Assembly (NCBI GenBank): GCA_964036665.1
Contig: OZ038526.1
Span: 9,610,001-9,674,000, forward strand
Reading direction: 5' to 3'
Source: Gordius sp. MW1
Lineage: Eukaryota > Nematomorpha > Gordioida > Gordea > Gordiidae
Length of the DNA stretch: 64,000 bases
In this document: positions 32,100-43,503 of the stretch, one piece after another
Layout of the letters: every line of letters begins with the position of its first letter
Position numbering within the stretch: the stretch's first letter is position 1
The notes under the pieces: generated by a model
Told to the model about the DNA's origin: nothing
Databases searched by the model: none
What the model saw: the letters and a program-made list of their open reading frames with translations, nothing else
Translations under genes and position numbers: made by a program

Positions 32100-32737
32100 T
32101 ATAAGGCATTTTTTTCATTGGTCAGCAGCCAGGACAGGGTAGAGGTGGTTATAAATTCATAATAGTCGAAAAAAAACGAAAAAATAAACTTGGATTCACA
32201 TTTTGGCCAATGGTCATTTTTTTCCATCGGTCAGCACCCAACGGACGGCCAAAAAGTCTTATTATCAATGGTAGTAACAGGAACAATCATAATAGTCGAA
32301 AAAAAACGAGAAAAATAAACTTGGATTCACATTTTGGCCAAAGGTCATTTTTTCCATCGGTCAGCAGCCAACGGACGGCCAAAAAGTCTTATTATCAATG
32401 GTAGTAACAGGTAGCAATGGTAGTAACAGGAACAATCATAATAGTCGAAAAAAAACAAAAAAATAAACTTGGATTCACATTTTGGTCAATGGTCATTTTT
32501 TCCATCGGTCAGCAGCCAACGGACGGCCAAAAAGTCTTATTATCAATGGTAGTAACAGGAACAATCATAATAGGCGAAAAAAAACCCGGGATTCGAACCC
32601 AAAAACTGGTTAAATTAACAAAAATTAAAAGTAAACAAAACAAGACACTCGGTGCTTGACATCCGCGTTCGGTGCGTGACACCGAAGAGCGTGACAAACA
32701 AAATGGAAAGTGAGCCCATAAATTACATAGCAATTAA
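32100..32737 (-). mobile_element. X-family fragment with CCAAT units and variant end
   Basis: Four CCAAT-hairpin units (about 32,110-32,530) are followed by a B-box-like GGATTCGAACC (32,589-32,599), a tract with GAAGAGCGTGACA, and the inverse X 5' end (GAGCCCATAAATTACATAGC to 32,737). The hairpin-bearing 3' end is missing on the left. The GTCC microsatellite is replaced by the TGTCACGC tract, as at 1,148. Confidence 0.65.
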
Positions 32738-32886
32738 TAAATATTCAAAATGTGGACGTTTAAATAATAACAGCTTATCGTTCTACAATATCTCTAATTC
32801 AAGAATAGTTAATGATATTTACTAAATTAGTCAAACAAAATAATCTGATAAATTTAGATATAATTTTAAATGGATATATATTTTGA

Positions 32887-33021
32887 ATGCCAAATTATGC
32901 CGACACTGTGGCCGCCGTTGTTGAAGACGACGATGTGATGACTCATTCTGAAGTTATTACACATACGCCAAAGGTAATAGACAATTCGGTCTCTCATTTG
33001 TTGGATGAGCCTATGTCTTAA
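32887..33021 (+). pseudogene. Small open frame, possible transposase tail remnant
   Basis: 44 codons, MPNYADTVAAVVEDDDVMTH then SEVITHTPKVID, ending DEPMS. The acidic stretch followed by a His-Ser-Glu helix recalls the C-terminus of Tigger/jerky-type transposases, but the match is weak and no catalytic domain is present nearby. It may be chance. Confidence 0.2.
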
Positions 33022-33870
33022 GACTCCATAGAACAACCTTCTTTTAAATCTAGCAAATTTATCAAGTTCCTTGTAATTATCTTTTTAACTCGCCATTGTA
33101 TCTTATTAATTGTTTTGATTTATGATAAAATTTATCTCTACTTATCCAAAAAATTGCGAGTTAAACAAGGCCTTGATTCCACCTAAAATTAGATGATATT
33201 ATGGCATAATCTAGCTCATTTTGGATTTGTTTATAATACTAAGATTCTGCTTTCTATAAAATAAAAATTACAAACACCCCAATTTTATCAGCTCAGTGCG
33301 TCTAGTGATTTAAATATTTCGAGCAAATTCTCGGTCTGATCACGAGACCTTGACAACAAGATCTCGGTTAAAATTATCATAATTAAGATAGAATATAATA
33401 TTTGCTTGATTAAAAGTATATTGAGTATAACGACCTGAAGCATGAAATTATGGGTTTATATTTAAGATCTTTTTAATTGCTATGCAATTTATGGGCTCGT
33501 TTTTGGTCGTCCGTCGTCCGTCGTCCACCAAGTTATTGGCGCCAGCTTTGTGACCTGGATATCCCGAGTTCAAACCAGGGAGAGGACGAATTTTTTTTTT
33601 AATTTTTTTAAATTAAATTAATATTTTGTTCTTGTTAATACCATTGATAATATGAATTTTTGACCATCCGCTGGCTACTGACCAATGAAAAAAATGACCA
33701 TTGGCCAAATAAAGCGAAATTTTTAATTGCTATATGCAATTTATGGTATTTTTTCGTCTTTGAATAGGTTAACATTGATAATTACCCTATGCCCTTTCCT
33801 ACAAGGGCCTACGCCTCTAGTGATATGGGTCCCTGTGCCCCTTACCAAACCCTATGCCTTTACTAATGTG

Positions 33871-33881
33871 GGTTCGAATCC
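33871..33881 (+). promoter_or_regulatory. Perfect Pol III B-box match within an X element
   Basis: GGTTCGAATCC fits the B-box consensus. The same word occurs at 34,203-34,213 and, inverted, at 32,589-32,599. Whether it drives transcription is unknown. Confidence 0.4.
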
Positions 33882-35049
33882 CGGAGAGGGCAAATATTTA
33901 TTTTTTAAAATTAAATTAATATATTGTTCTTGTTAATACCATTGATAATGTGACCTTTTGGCCGTCCGCTGGCTACTGATTAATGAAAAAATGACCATTG
34001 GCCAAAGTATAAATTGAAATTTTTTTTCGTTTTGAATTGGTTAACATTGATAATTACCCTATGCCCTCCCCTACAAGGGTCTATGTTCCATTATCTATAT
34101 ATTGTCACGCTCTTCGGTGTCTTGCACCCGAATGTCTTGTCACGCATCGAATGTCTTCTCACGCTGTTTACTATTAATTTTAATTAATTTAACTAGTTTG
34201 TGGGTTCGAATCCCGGAGTTTTTTTTGACTCTTATGATTGTTCTTGTTACTACCATTGATAAAAAGCCTTTTTGGCCGTCCGCTGGCTGCTGACCAATGG
34301 AAAAAAAATGACCATTGGCCAAAATGTGTATCGAAATTATTTTTTTCGTTTTTTTTGACTATTATGATTGTTCCTGTTACTACCATTGCTATTGTGACTT
34401 TTTGGCCGTCCGTTGGCTGCTGACCAATGGAAAAAAATGACCATTGGCCAAAATGTGTATCGAAATTATTTTTTTCGTTTTTTTTTTGATTATTATGATT
34501 GTTCCTGTTACTACCATTGCTATTGTGACTTTTTGGCCGTCCGTTGGCTGCTGACCAATGGAAAAAAATGACCATTGGCCAAAGTGAGCATCAAAATTTT
34601 TTTTTTCCCTTTTTTTTGGCTATCATTGACTTATAGAGTATCTGTTGGTACTGACCAATGAAAAAAAATAACCATTGGCCAAATTTTATATATAACCTAA
34701 AAATTTATTATAGATGGTCTAACAGACAGCCAACTATGTAATATATATTTTTAACCTTATAAATGCATATATATTTTTTTATTGGGTTAATATATTTCAT
34801 TTAATTAGATTGTGATTTCATGGAAACCTAAAAAGTAATAGTTAAAAAAATTAAGGTATTAGATTCTAATTTAAGATACAATATATTGATAGAAACTAAC
34901 ACAAAATTCGAAACCTCCTTCAAAGGTATAATCATAGCCCGTTCTTTCTAATTAAATTCAATCTACTATTAAACTATTAAAACACGAATTGTACTTTATT
35001 AGATGGCGCGCGTAAGTTTATATAATTAGTAAAATTTTCTACGTGTTAT

Positions 35050-35216
35050 AGATATTACACCGCACGTGTGGCCGGGAAATGTCCGATATTTTTAAAACGA
35101 AAAGGTATTTTAGGAATCTGAAAAGGCTATTTTACCCCTGGCCGCCCTGGGCACCTACGGGTAAAGTTTCGAGCGAATCGGGCGGGTAGTTTCAGAATTT
35201 AGCCCTTTTTTAAAAC
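35050..35216 (-). mobile_element. Helitron 5'-region fragment
   Basis: The inverse of the module at 36,765-36,850: CTGGCCGCCCTGGGCACCTA, then CGAATCGGGCGGGTAGTTTC. Single module, no ends. Confidence 0.65.
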
Positions 35217-35416
35217 TAAAAGGAATTTTTATTTTAATTTTTTTTCTTTAAAATTAAATTAATATTATGTTCTTGTTAATATTATTGATAATTTGACTTT
35301 TTGACCGTCCGCTGGCTACTGACCGATGAAATATATTGATTTTCTAAACATAAAACAGAACTTTATTATTTCATTATCTATATAAATAACATAATAACTT
35401 CTACTATTTTAATACC

Positions 35417-35500
35417 AGCACGGTGTGACGGGTTATAGCGCACGGCTTGTAAACAGGGTGACCTGTATATCCCGGGTTCAAGCTCGGGAGAGGGCAAAAT
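35417..35500 (+). repeat. tRNA-like segment in an X element
   Basis: A-box-like TATAGCGCACGG (about 35,436) and B-box-like GGTTCAAGCTC (about 35,475) are about 40 bases apart, with a T-arm-like CCCGG/TCGGG stem. An acceptor stem and a standard seven-base anticodon loop could not be formed, so this is a tRNA-derived fragment and not a gene. Related shorter copies lie at 33,535-33,590 and 33,862-33,892. Confidence 0.45.
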
Positions 35501-35878
35501 TTTTATTTTCTTTTAAATTAATATTTTGTTCTTGTTAATATCATTGATAATATGACTTTTTGATCGTCCGCAGGCTACTGATCAATGAAAAAAATGACCA
35601 TTGGCCAAATAAATCGAAATTTTTTTTCGTTTTTGAATTGGTTAACATTGATAATTACCCTATGCCCTCCCCTACAATGGTCTATATATAACTAATTATT
35701 TTGCATTTAATACCCCCCTATAGGCATTCTCGCCCCTTCCTACCTTTCTCGCCCATAAATTGCATAGCAAATATGCTACGTTTATACGGAGTATAGATGA
35801 GTCGCCCCCCCCCCTTCCCTTCCCCTACTCCCCTTCCCCTTCCCCTACTCCCCTTCCCACGAAGGCCGAAGGCCCTCG

Positions 35879-36707
35879 TTATAGTATAATGGTCGATTTT
35901 CTTGGCATTGTATATTATAATATTTAATTAAATAGATACTGGATTATAAATTATGAATCGCATTGCAGTATCTAATGGAAATATTAATGACATTCATTTT
36001 TTAATGTCTAACCTATATCTTAGGGTAATTTCATCTGACCTATAAGCAAACTTTAGCCACTGTATAGATTTTTTCGTGGTTATAGTGCACTTGAAGAAAT
36101 TATTATTAAGAGTGTTCCCTAGAGATTTAAGTAAAAAGTAAGAAATATAATTCTGATTCATATTTAAAATTAAAAAAGGATTTTTGCATTTAAGAGGTTA
36201 TAATACATTTTGACAAAATAAATTTATGAAATTTAATATAAGGCAAATTTAACAATAAGCAAGTTGTCGGGGTAAGGAAATTCGAATTATAAATTTATTT
36301 TGATAAATGGTTTAATTAAATAAAGGATTTCATTTGCCCTTATATTTTCAAGTAAATAGGTCACAAAATATAATGCATTTTTAATAATTTAGAGTATATT
36401 TAATTTATTAAAAAAAACCTACATCCGGTAAATTTTAATTAAATTAAAGAGATAATGTTAACCTTAAAAGAGCTAATATAATTAAATAAAATAGAGTTAT
36501 TTAAAAAGAATTATGATACATCCGTGCCTCACACAGTTAAATGGTTTCTGCTTATGTGAAACTATATATTATTAACCTCTCCCACATATTTTAATTAACT
36601 AGTCAAATTGTTAAAAACACCAAAGAAAAGAACTCCCCTCTAACTATTGTATGATTATATGATAAAACATTTCTTCACTCGTGCATACGTGCATAGCCGC
36701 TATTTAA
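35879..36707. other. AT-rich sequence, no feature recognised
   Basis: No exon or element border seen. Confidence 0.5.
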
Positions 36708-38268
36708 TCTATATATAAAAAGTAAAGTGTATGTATATATGTATGTAAGAGCTAATCTCTGAAACTACCGGTCCGATTCGCGCGAAAATTTACCCCTAGG
36801 TTCCCAGGGCGGCCAGGGGTAAAATAGCTTTTTCAGAATCCTAAAATTCCTTTTAATTTTCGAGATATTGGGTTTTATACGTTTTGACGTTCAATATAAT
36901 GTCAATCAAACGCACCTCCTCGCGTTCGTCGAAAATTTGAATATACAGACAGTTCTGTAGTAAAAGTGTATCACTTATAGTAGTTTGTAGTAAAACGTAA
37001 TCTTTTCTTGACAACATAAAATTTATGAATTAAATTTCTTAAACGTCATCTTTCCTTAACGGTGACAATATAAAATTTATGAATTAAATTTCTTAAACGT
37101 CATCTTTTATTAACGGTGACAAGACAACATAAATTTTATGAATTAAATTTCTTAAACGTCATCTTTTCTTAACGGTGACAACATAAAATTTATGAATTAA
37201 CCTGAAATAAATAAGATTATAGATTATTTGAGAAAATATTAGGTGAAGAAGATGAATTTTTCTCATTATCATTAAATGAGATAGATGAAAGTATATATAA
37301 TTAAATTGTAATATAAAATAGTCCAACGTTGATTATTCTGAGTAAATACTATTTATATATAAATGTCATTATTTATCTATCATTAATTTTTATTAAATGA
37401 GATATTTAAATGAGAATAAATTCTGAAACTACCGGCCCGATTCGCGCGAAACTTTACCCGTAGGTTCTCAGGGCGGCCTGGTGTAAAATACCTTTTTCAG
37501 ATTGCTAAAATTCCTTTTAATTTTAAAAATATAGGACATTTCTCGGCCTTTTGGTTTTAAAAAAGGGCTAAATTCTTCAGATCCGATTCGAGCGAAAATT
37601 TAGCCGTAGATGCCCAGATAGGCCAGGGGTAAAATAGCTTTTTCAGATTCCTAAAATACCTTTTTGTTTTAAAAATATCTGACATTTTCCGTCCAGTTTC
37701 ATTAATAGCAGCATATACAATAATGACGTCATACATACAAAGCTGAAGTTTTCTCGAATTAGATATTTAAAAGTATAATAAAAATGTTACAGTATACGGT
37801 TAAAATTATTGGGGTTTAACAGACTATTTAAATTAAATAAATAAAATTTAAATTATGCAGTTTTTGTCATTATTATCACGTGGTCGATCAAAGAAGCATA
37901 TTTTTAATAATTATCCATCCTTCAATTAATTATTTTATTATATTAAAGAAAATTGTATTTCAAATAAATCAGCTAACTAGAAAAATAAAATAATGGTATT
38001 GTTGTATAATAAGTAACAGCATTAACAAGCAATTTTTTCAAAAACATTTACTTTTAGTCGGATTTGATGACTAAAACAGAATTTGCATTTGGTTTGTCTT
38101 ATTATATAAATATATACTAAAAATAGTGGGTTCATAAAATCATTCGGACCTTTCACATTATAAATTATTTCATATATGACCCCATTTTAGATAAGTCTTA
38201 TTAATAGCTTATACTTAATTAACCACTTAAGGACTGAGCCAAAGCAACGCTTGGCCGGGCACAGCTAG
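36708..38268 (+). mobile_element. Non-autonomous Helitron, both ends intact
   Basis: Starts TCTATATATAAAAAG after an A and ends with AAAGCAACGC, TTGGCCGGGC, ACAGCTAG before a T, so the insertion lies between A and T without duplication, as Helitrons do. The 3' end is the same as at 16,469. Length 1,561 bp, no coding sequence. A module with CCGATTCGCGCG and CAGGGCGGCC occurs three times (about 36,765, 37,430 and 37,575), and a tandem repeat lies at 37,012-37,200. Confidence 0.9.
37012..37200. repeat. About 62-bp tandem repeat inside the Helitron
   Basis: Three full units and a partial fourth, each with ATTTATGAATTAAATTTC and TTAAACGTCATC, then TTAACGGTGACAA. Confidence 0.85.
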
Positions 38269-39085
38269 TCACAAATAACACAAGGATCTATCCTGCTTTC
38301 TTACGAAACTACAACCTTTTATTTAAAATGCTAAAAAGATTTTAATTAATTTGCTTTATAAAATAATTTATAGGCAGCACAGTAATGTAATAAAGGCTAA
38401 CATTGTATTTATGACTTCTTAATTCAGGTTTGTGATCATATCATGCATGTTAGCATAAGTTATCTTTCGACATTATGTCTCTAGTATCCTGTAACTTAAA
38501 AAAAAAAGTTAACTAATTTAGTGACTTAATTTATTTGAAAATACAAAAAAATAGAATCCAAGGAGCATGCCCGAATTTTAAGGTTATCCATTTTACTTAA
38601 AACATATGGACCTTTCTTTAAATCAGTCTGCGTGGTTCTTTAATTTTATATAGGGTGAGATAATTGACACCTTTCTGCTAGATCTCTGCTATCACTTGTC
38701 CCAATACAAGTGCTAACCTTGATGCAGTGTAATTTGGATAATACCATTTACATATTTGTAATTAATAGAGTGTGAGTGTGGATAACAACCAAGTTTGCAA
38801 ATTGGGTTAAGGCTTTAGAATGGAGCAAAAAGAGTAAATATAGCTGTGAAAATTTAATGTTGCTTCCATTGATGAATTTTTTGTAATTAATTTATTTCGA
38901 AATATGATCCCTTTTGTTGATGCCATTATTATTATTCCCTGTAAAATAATTGTAAGTAAGAGTACATTAGTCGATTAATTATACTTATAATTTTACAAAT
39001 TTAATTCGATATATTCTAAAAGGGATTTATAAATCCTTGAATTGCTTTTTTAGTAAGAAAAATTAAGCAAATTTAAAAACTTTAT
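38269..39085. other. AT-rich sequence, no feature recognised
   Basis: No exon or element border seen. Confidence 0.5.
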
Positions 39086-39251
39086 CATGGGCGTAGCCAG
39101 CATTGGATTTAGAGGGGGCAATAATGATTTAGGGAGGGACAAAATGAACATTTTTTGAAATTTTAGCCATAATTTTAATAAATTTTAACAAATTGTTGGA
39201 TTTAGAGGGGGCAACCGCCCCTCCCTGCCCCTTCCCTTGGCTACGCCCATG
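39086..39251. mobile_element. hAT-like MITE (CATGGGCGTAGCC family)
   Basis: Inverted ends CATGGGCGTAGCCA with G-rich/C-rich inner tracts. Flanks AACTTTAT / GACTTTGT match 6 of 8. Non-coding. The short open frame overlapping this and the next copy is not a gene. Confidence 0.75.
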
Positions 39252-39313
39252 GACTTTGTATTTGATTACACCCGAACCTGACCCGACCGTTTTTAATTTT
39301 ATAATCTTACCGA

Positions 39314-39444
39314 CATGGTCGTAGCCAGCATTGGAATTAGAGGGGGGCAAAAATGATTTATGCAGGGGCATAATGATATTTTTTGATTTTCGCCACAAAT
39401 TTCAACAAATTTTTGGATTTAGAGCCCCCTTGCCTACGCCCATG
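39314..39444. mobile_element. hAT-like MITE, second copy
   Basis: CATGGTCGTAGCCAGC at the left, TACGCCCATG at the right. Flanks CTTACCGA / CTCACCGA match 7 of 8, supporting an 8-bp target duplication. Confidence 0.75.
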
Positions 39445-39658
39445 CTCACCGATCTAAATTTTAAATTTTTCGGAGGTCGGGTTTTGGATGACCCTTGATG
39501 AACTCTTACAAATTTATTCAATATAAAATTATGTGTGCTATTTACAAGCCCAAGCATAATAATTTAGCGAATCTAATTTTTCCAAAATTATCATTTTATG
39601 GTTATATAAATTCTAGAGTGATAAGAAATTAAATTTTAGTGGTTCTTCCAAATACTTG

Positions 39659-39802
39659 GGCGTAGCCAGGTTTTGGATTAAGGGGGAGGCAAAACGTTTA
39701 AAAGTTCAATTAGGGAGGGGCAAAACATAAATTTTTTCAATTTTTAAGGGTTTTTGCATTAAAAAAAATTTCTCCCGTCATTTAGGGGGGGGGCATTTAT
39801 TA
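39659..39802. mobile_element. hAT-like MITE, left part only
   Basis: TTGGGCGTAGCCAGGTTTTG, then GGCAAAACG and GGGAGGGGCAAAAC as in the copies at 54,536 and 62,789. The right inverted end is not recognisable. Confidence 0.6.
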
Positions 39803-40292
39803 ATGTCTATTTGCAGCTCTAAAATTTTTGCAATGCTTACTAGCATTTTTTAATAAACTAAGAGTTTATTTTTTTGAGAAGGTTGTTTGCTTTTAACTCT
39901 TAAAAAACTTGTTTTTTTGTCATTTTTAATAATACATTCATAAGAAATTAACCTTTCATTCTAATTAGACTTCAAATAAGCTTTTTTCAGGATAAGACCA
40001 TCTTTTAGGTTTATAACCATCTGTATTTTCAAAGAAAGTCCTAACTCCTAAGCTTGCATACAAAGTGCACTATAATAGTCCTTGCTGATTGCATTTTTTG
40101 ATTGCGAATACACCTACAGCTAAATATTTCTTGGGTTTAATTGAAAAAATGTGATCTATTTCAAATATTTCATTATTAGTCTATGGAAAATTCATAGCTA
40201 GTATTTAGGCGAGACCGTGACTAGTTATATACAGGGTTTACTTGTATATTTGTAATTATTTCATAAAACATAGTTTAAATCATATATGTATT
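39803..40292. other. AT-rich sequence, no feature recognised
   Basis: No exon or element border seen. Confidence 0.5.
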
Positions 40293-40300
40293 GTCATTAG

Positions 40301-40497
40301 TAGAGTTGTTAAATTGCTAACTTGCTTCAAACTCCAGACGCGAGCACGCACTGAGTTGCTTAATATGCACATTAGCACAATATGTGCTGTTCGGTGCACT
40401 AGGCAGAACAGTGGCATATAAAAATGCTCGAGGGCCGAGCAGAAACTAGAGCAGATGGTAGCTGGAGTTGAAGCAAGTTAGCAATTTAACAACTCTA
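40301..40497. mobile_element. 197-bp hAT-type MITE with perfect 8-bp duplication
   Basis: Inverted ends of about 36 bp (TAGAGTTGTTAAATTGC, then CTTGCTTCAA) differ by one base. The target duplication GTCATTAG is exact (40,293-40,300 and 40,498-40,505). This indicates a fairly recent hAT-mediated insertion. Confidence 0.9.
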
Positions 40498-40505
40498 GTC
40501 ATTAG

Positions 40506-41560
40506 ATATTAATTTAAACATTTTAATTTTGCAAAAATAAAGTTTTATTTTACAAATGTCATGTAATTTAATATTTGTAAAACTAGAATTCGGCATAAAT
40601 GTTTCACTTATTGTTAAACAGACTAAGATTATATATTAATTTACTATTTGAGGACTTTAATGTAGAGATGTCTTTTATGAGTGCATAGGAGATGTAGTCA
40701 TCTTGACCCATTTTTTATTTGTATTATGAAAAAAAGATTATAATAAATTTGCTTAATACGTTTAAATTTAATAAAACTACTTAACATTAGTGCAAAAATT
40801 TTAGACTATTTTTAAAATTATGTAGCTCTTTATTTAATGTCTGTTAATCTTGTTTGATGATTATGACATTTTTTATTATAATGGTCATACTTCACAGTTG
40901 ATAATTACTATATTTTAAAAGTTGGTGGAATTAAAGTCGACACATTGGAAGTTACAAGTTTTAAACTTAAATAAGAGTAATCATCATAAAAAGTCATTGA
41001 TGCTGATTTCTCGGAAAAGTTACATTTAAAGCTATACATTTATGTAAACATCATTCATTAATTTAGAATTTGAACATTAATATAACATTCAGCGACTTAA
41101 TTTGTTCTGAGAATGGTCGTGAGATAGTTTAAGGTTTACTACCTACAAAAGTAGTTTATATGTCGAATTATTAGGTTAAGTAAAGGGCGTAATTTAAAAG
41201 CTTCCCCCTAGTTAGGGTATATTTGATAATTGAATTGTGGGTCGCGCGACATCATAAAATGCTACAAATCATGATTATATACCAAACGAACAAACCTGCA
41301 CCTTTAATATCTTCTTTAATTAAAACGATATTAATAGATCAACCTTGCATTTTAGATAGTTTTCGAATCGGTCTAAATCAATAAATAATTTGTTTTAATT
41401 AAACACAGTTAGGATTGAAAAACTATAAAGTTTTTTTTGTTATTAGGGAATTCTCATTTGATGTGGTTTGAAAGCACGACTTAAAACCATTTGAGAAAAA
41501 TTAGGGTATATCCTAAGCGTTACCTTTATACAACACTAATTTTATTTCTAAATAATATAG
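40506..41560. other. AT-rich sequence upstream of the 41.6-kb exon
   Basis: No upstream exon of the gene at 41,561 was recognised. It is presumed intronic at least near 41,520-41,560. Confidence 0.4.
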
Positions 41561-41830
41561 CTTCTTGCCAGTATACTGTTGTCCCATTCACCTTATCCAA
41601 TCACAACCCAACCATGGGCTGGCACTAATTCTTGGGGTGCCGGCTCATCTTCTTGGGGTGGAGGATCCCCCTATGGAATGCAAGGATTAAGTCCATGGGT
41701 ACAAAAACATATGGTGTCCTACCCATTAGACTCCGTGTTTGGCAGTCCGACGGGTGTGGCAAATTTTTATTATGGTCGCAAAAAGCGGAGTGATAGATTT
41801 TATCTCAGGACCTACCTTAAAAATCACTAG
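41561..41830 (+). CDS. Candidate terminal exon of an unidentified Gly/Ser/Trp-rich protein
   Basis: An acceptor-like TTTCTAAATAATATAG precedes an open frame in phase 0 that ends TAG at 41,828-41,830. AATAAA follows at 41,907. The frame starts LLASILLSHSPYP, then has a Gly/Ser/Trp stretch (NSWGAGSSSWGGGSPYG), a tract SPWVQKHMVSYPLDSVFG, and the basic site GRKKRSDRF. The hydrophobic first residues could be the end of a signal peptide begun in an earlier exon, and RKKR could be a proprotein cleavage site, which would suggest a secreted peptide. That is inference. There is no ATG in this exon before residue M34 of the open frame, so it needs an upstream exon. No family recognised. Confidence 0.45.
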   Translation, partial: LLASILLSHSPYPITTQPWAGTNSWGAGSSSWGGGSPYGMQGLSPWVQKHMVSYPLDSVFGSPTGVANFYYGRKKRSDRFYLRTYLKNH

Positions 41831-41906
41831 CTTAAGTTATAGAGGAGCTAATTAGTAGTCATAACTTATTTTGTAAATAACTTAAGACGATAAAATTATT
41901 ATCGTT

Positions 41907-41912
41907 AATAAA
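41907..41912 (+). terminator. Poly(A) signal AATAAA after the 41.6-kb exon
   Basis: Hexamer 77 bases after the stop codon of the candidate terminal exon. Such hexamers are common in AT-rich DNA. Confidence 0.35.
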
Positions 41913-43165
41913 TGTAATCCGAATTTATACTGATACAAGATGTTATTTGTATTTAGACAGTGAAACCCAATCCAAAATATAATACATTTATTTAATAAAT
42001 ATCCAATTGTCTAAAAATTTATAGCCATTTGACGAAGGCCGATGGCAAAATAATGGTTTAAAAACTTAGCAAATGAAAACATATTATATTTTTTTATATT
42101 ATTGCCATTTATATATTATATTAAAAAACTGTCTTTCTTAACAGCTAGATTTTTATTAAAAATTAATAGGATCACTTTGAAGCTCTGTTTGAGCTAACTT
42201 GAGATAAATCTTATGATCACAATTGTAATTAAATTTAAAATTAGATTGCAACATGCAACATGAAGGCACTAAGCTAAAAATTGGGTTTTCTTTCTTAAAC
42301 ATTTCATTATTTTATGGCTCAATCATAACTTTTATAAGCAAATAAGGATCTTTCTTGTAGGCGGTCGTACGCTTTATTAGATTAATGATGTTAATATGAG
42401 GGACCTTAAGATCCTCGTTAAAACTTAATGAAGTTAATATAAAGGACCGTTAGCAATCCTTAAAGTTATAATTGTGGGAAAATTATTATATAACCTTGAC
42501 AATTGTAACCAACACAAGTTTTGCAAATTCGACGCTGCCCAACCCTTTAAATTATTCATAAAAAGCGTTCCTTATGTAGTTGATTCTTAATTAAAAATTT
42601 ATCACACGATGTCATTCCAGTATGTATATTGCACTATTCTCATTTCAATTTTAGTCTCGCTACTTTTAATCTAAATTTATAACGGCTCTTTAACTTTACA
42701 CAAACTATATTTGTCTATATTAGATAGGAGAACAAAGGATCTTAAGTAATAGACGCGGTCCTCACAAGGTGACAGAGAATAATATTTAATTTTATTTATT
42801 TGGTTCGTTTGAGATTCTGCTAGCGGAATTGATTAAAACATTAATTATTAAGAACATGGTGAGACAGTTACCTCCACTTTAATATAAAGTCAAGTTTAAT
42901 TTGTCAAGTCTTATTAGCTTACTGCTGTGCACTCTAATTTGGCTAATGTGTCTTAGTTTTTACTTCATTAGCTACATTTTATTAAGTTTTCCTGGATTTT
43001 TTAACTGCAAACATACATTAGGAGCTTTCTCGACTAACCACTCCATTTAAATTATATCATTATATTTTTGACCAATCACATTCCTACCGATTTAAGCCAA
43101 ATAGCTAGGGTCATAAAAAATAATGGATTCCTAATAGTTAAACACTAAAATGACTGAAAGAGTTA
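41913..43165. other. AT-rich sequence, no feature recognised
   Basis: No exon or element border seen. Confidence 0.5.
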
Positions 43166-43167
43166 TA

Positions 43168-43501
43168 CAGTCAAAACCGTTTAATTGCAAAGCCTTGGAC
43201 CTGCAATTTTTTTTCGCGATTAACCGATATTTAGCGATTAAACGATGGAAGTAAAAGTATATGTACATTATATTAAATACTCATTTCTTACGCTTCGCAA
43301 TAAAACGATATTTTATATAATTATCTGGTTGATTTAAGGACCCGAAAATGTTTGTGAATATCCGATATTGTATTATTAAGCGTTTTGTCAGTAAACGATG
43401 TTTTTGTTAATATTATCGTTTAAAAAAAACAAAATGGCGGTTAACTTCGCGATTAAAAGATTTTCGCGATAATCCGATTTGCGATTAAGTAGTTTCAACT
43501 G
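43168..43501. mobile_element. Tigger/pogo-like MITE with TA duplication
   Basis: Ends CAGTCAAAACCGTTTAAT and the inverse of CAGTTGAAACTACTTAAT, flanked by TA. The interior has repeated GCGATTAA/CGCGAT words. A CAGT start, TA target and repeated subterminal GCGATTA words fit the Tc1/mariner-Tigger group. No transposase. Confidence 0.75.
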
Positions 43502-43503
43502 TA

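Larger units (their letters stand above)
33473..35878 (+). mobile_element. Older X element with tRNA-like modules and internal insertions
   Basis: Starts TTAATTGCTATGCAATTT (33,473) followed by GTCGTCCGTCGTCC. Ends with the subterminal motif (near 35,755) and a GGCCGAAGGCC hairpin to 35,878. The interior holds a second, altered 5' motif at 33,724, CCAAT units at about 33,690, 33,995, 34,310, 34,440, 34,570, 34,675 and 35,605, and a Helitron fragment (35,050-35,216). Several tRNA-like segments precede the units. More diverged than the copies at 4.8, 45.9 and 60.4 kb. Confidence 0.65.

Noticed and set aside
35417-35500. tRNA gene
   Set aside because: A and B boxes are present, but acceptor stem and anticodon arm do not form. 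Treated as tRNA-derived repeat.
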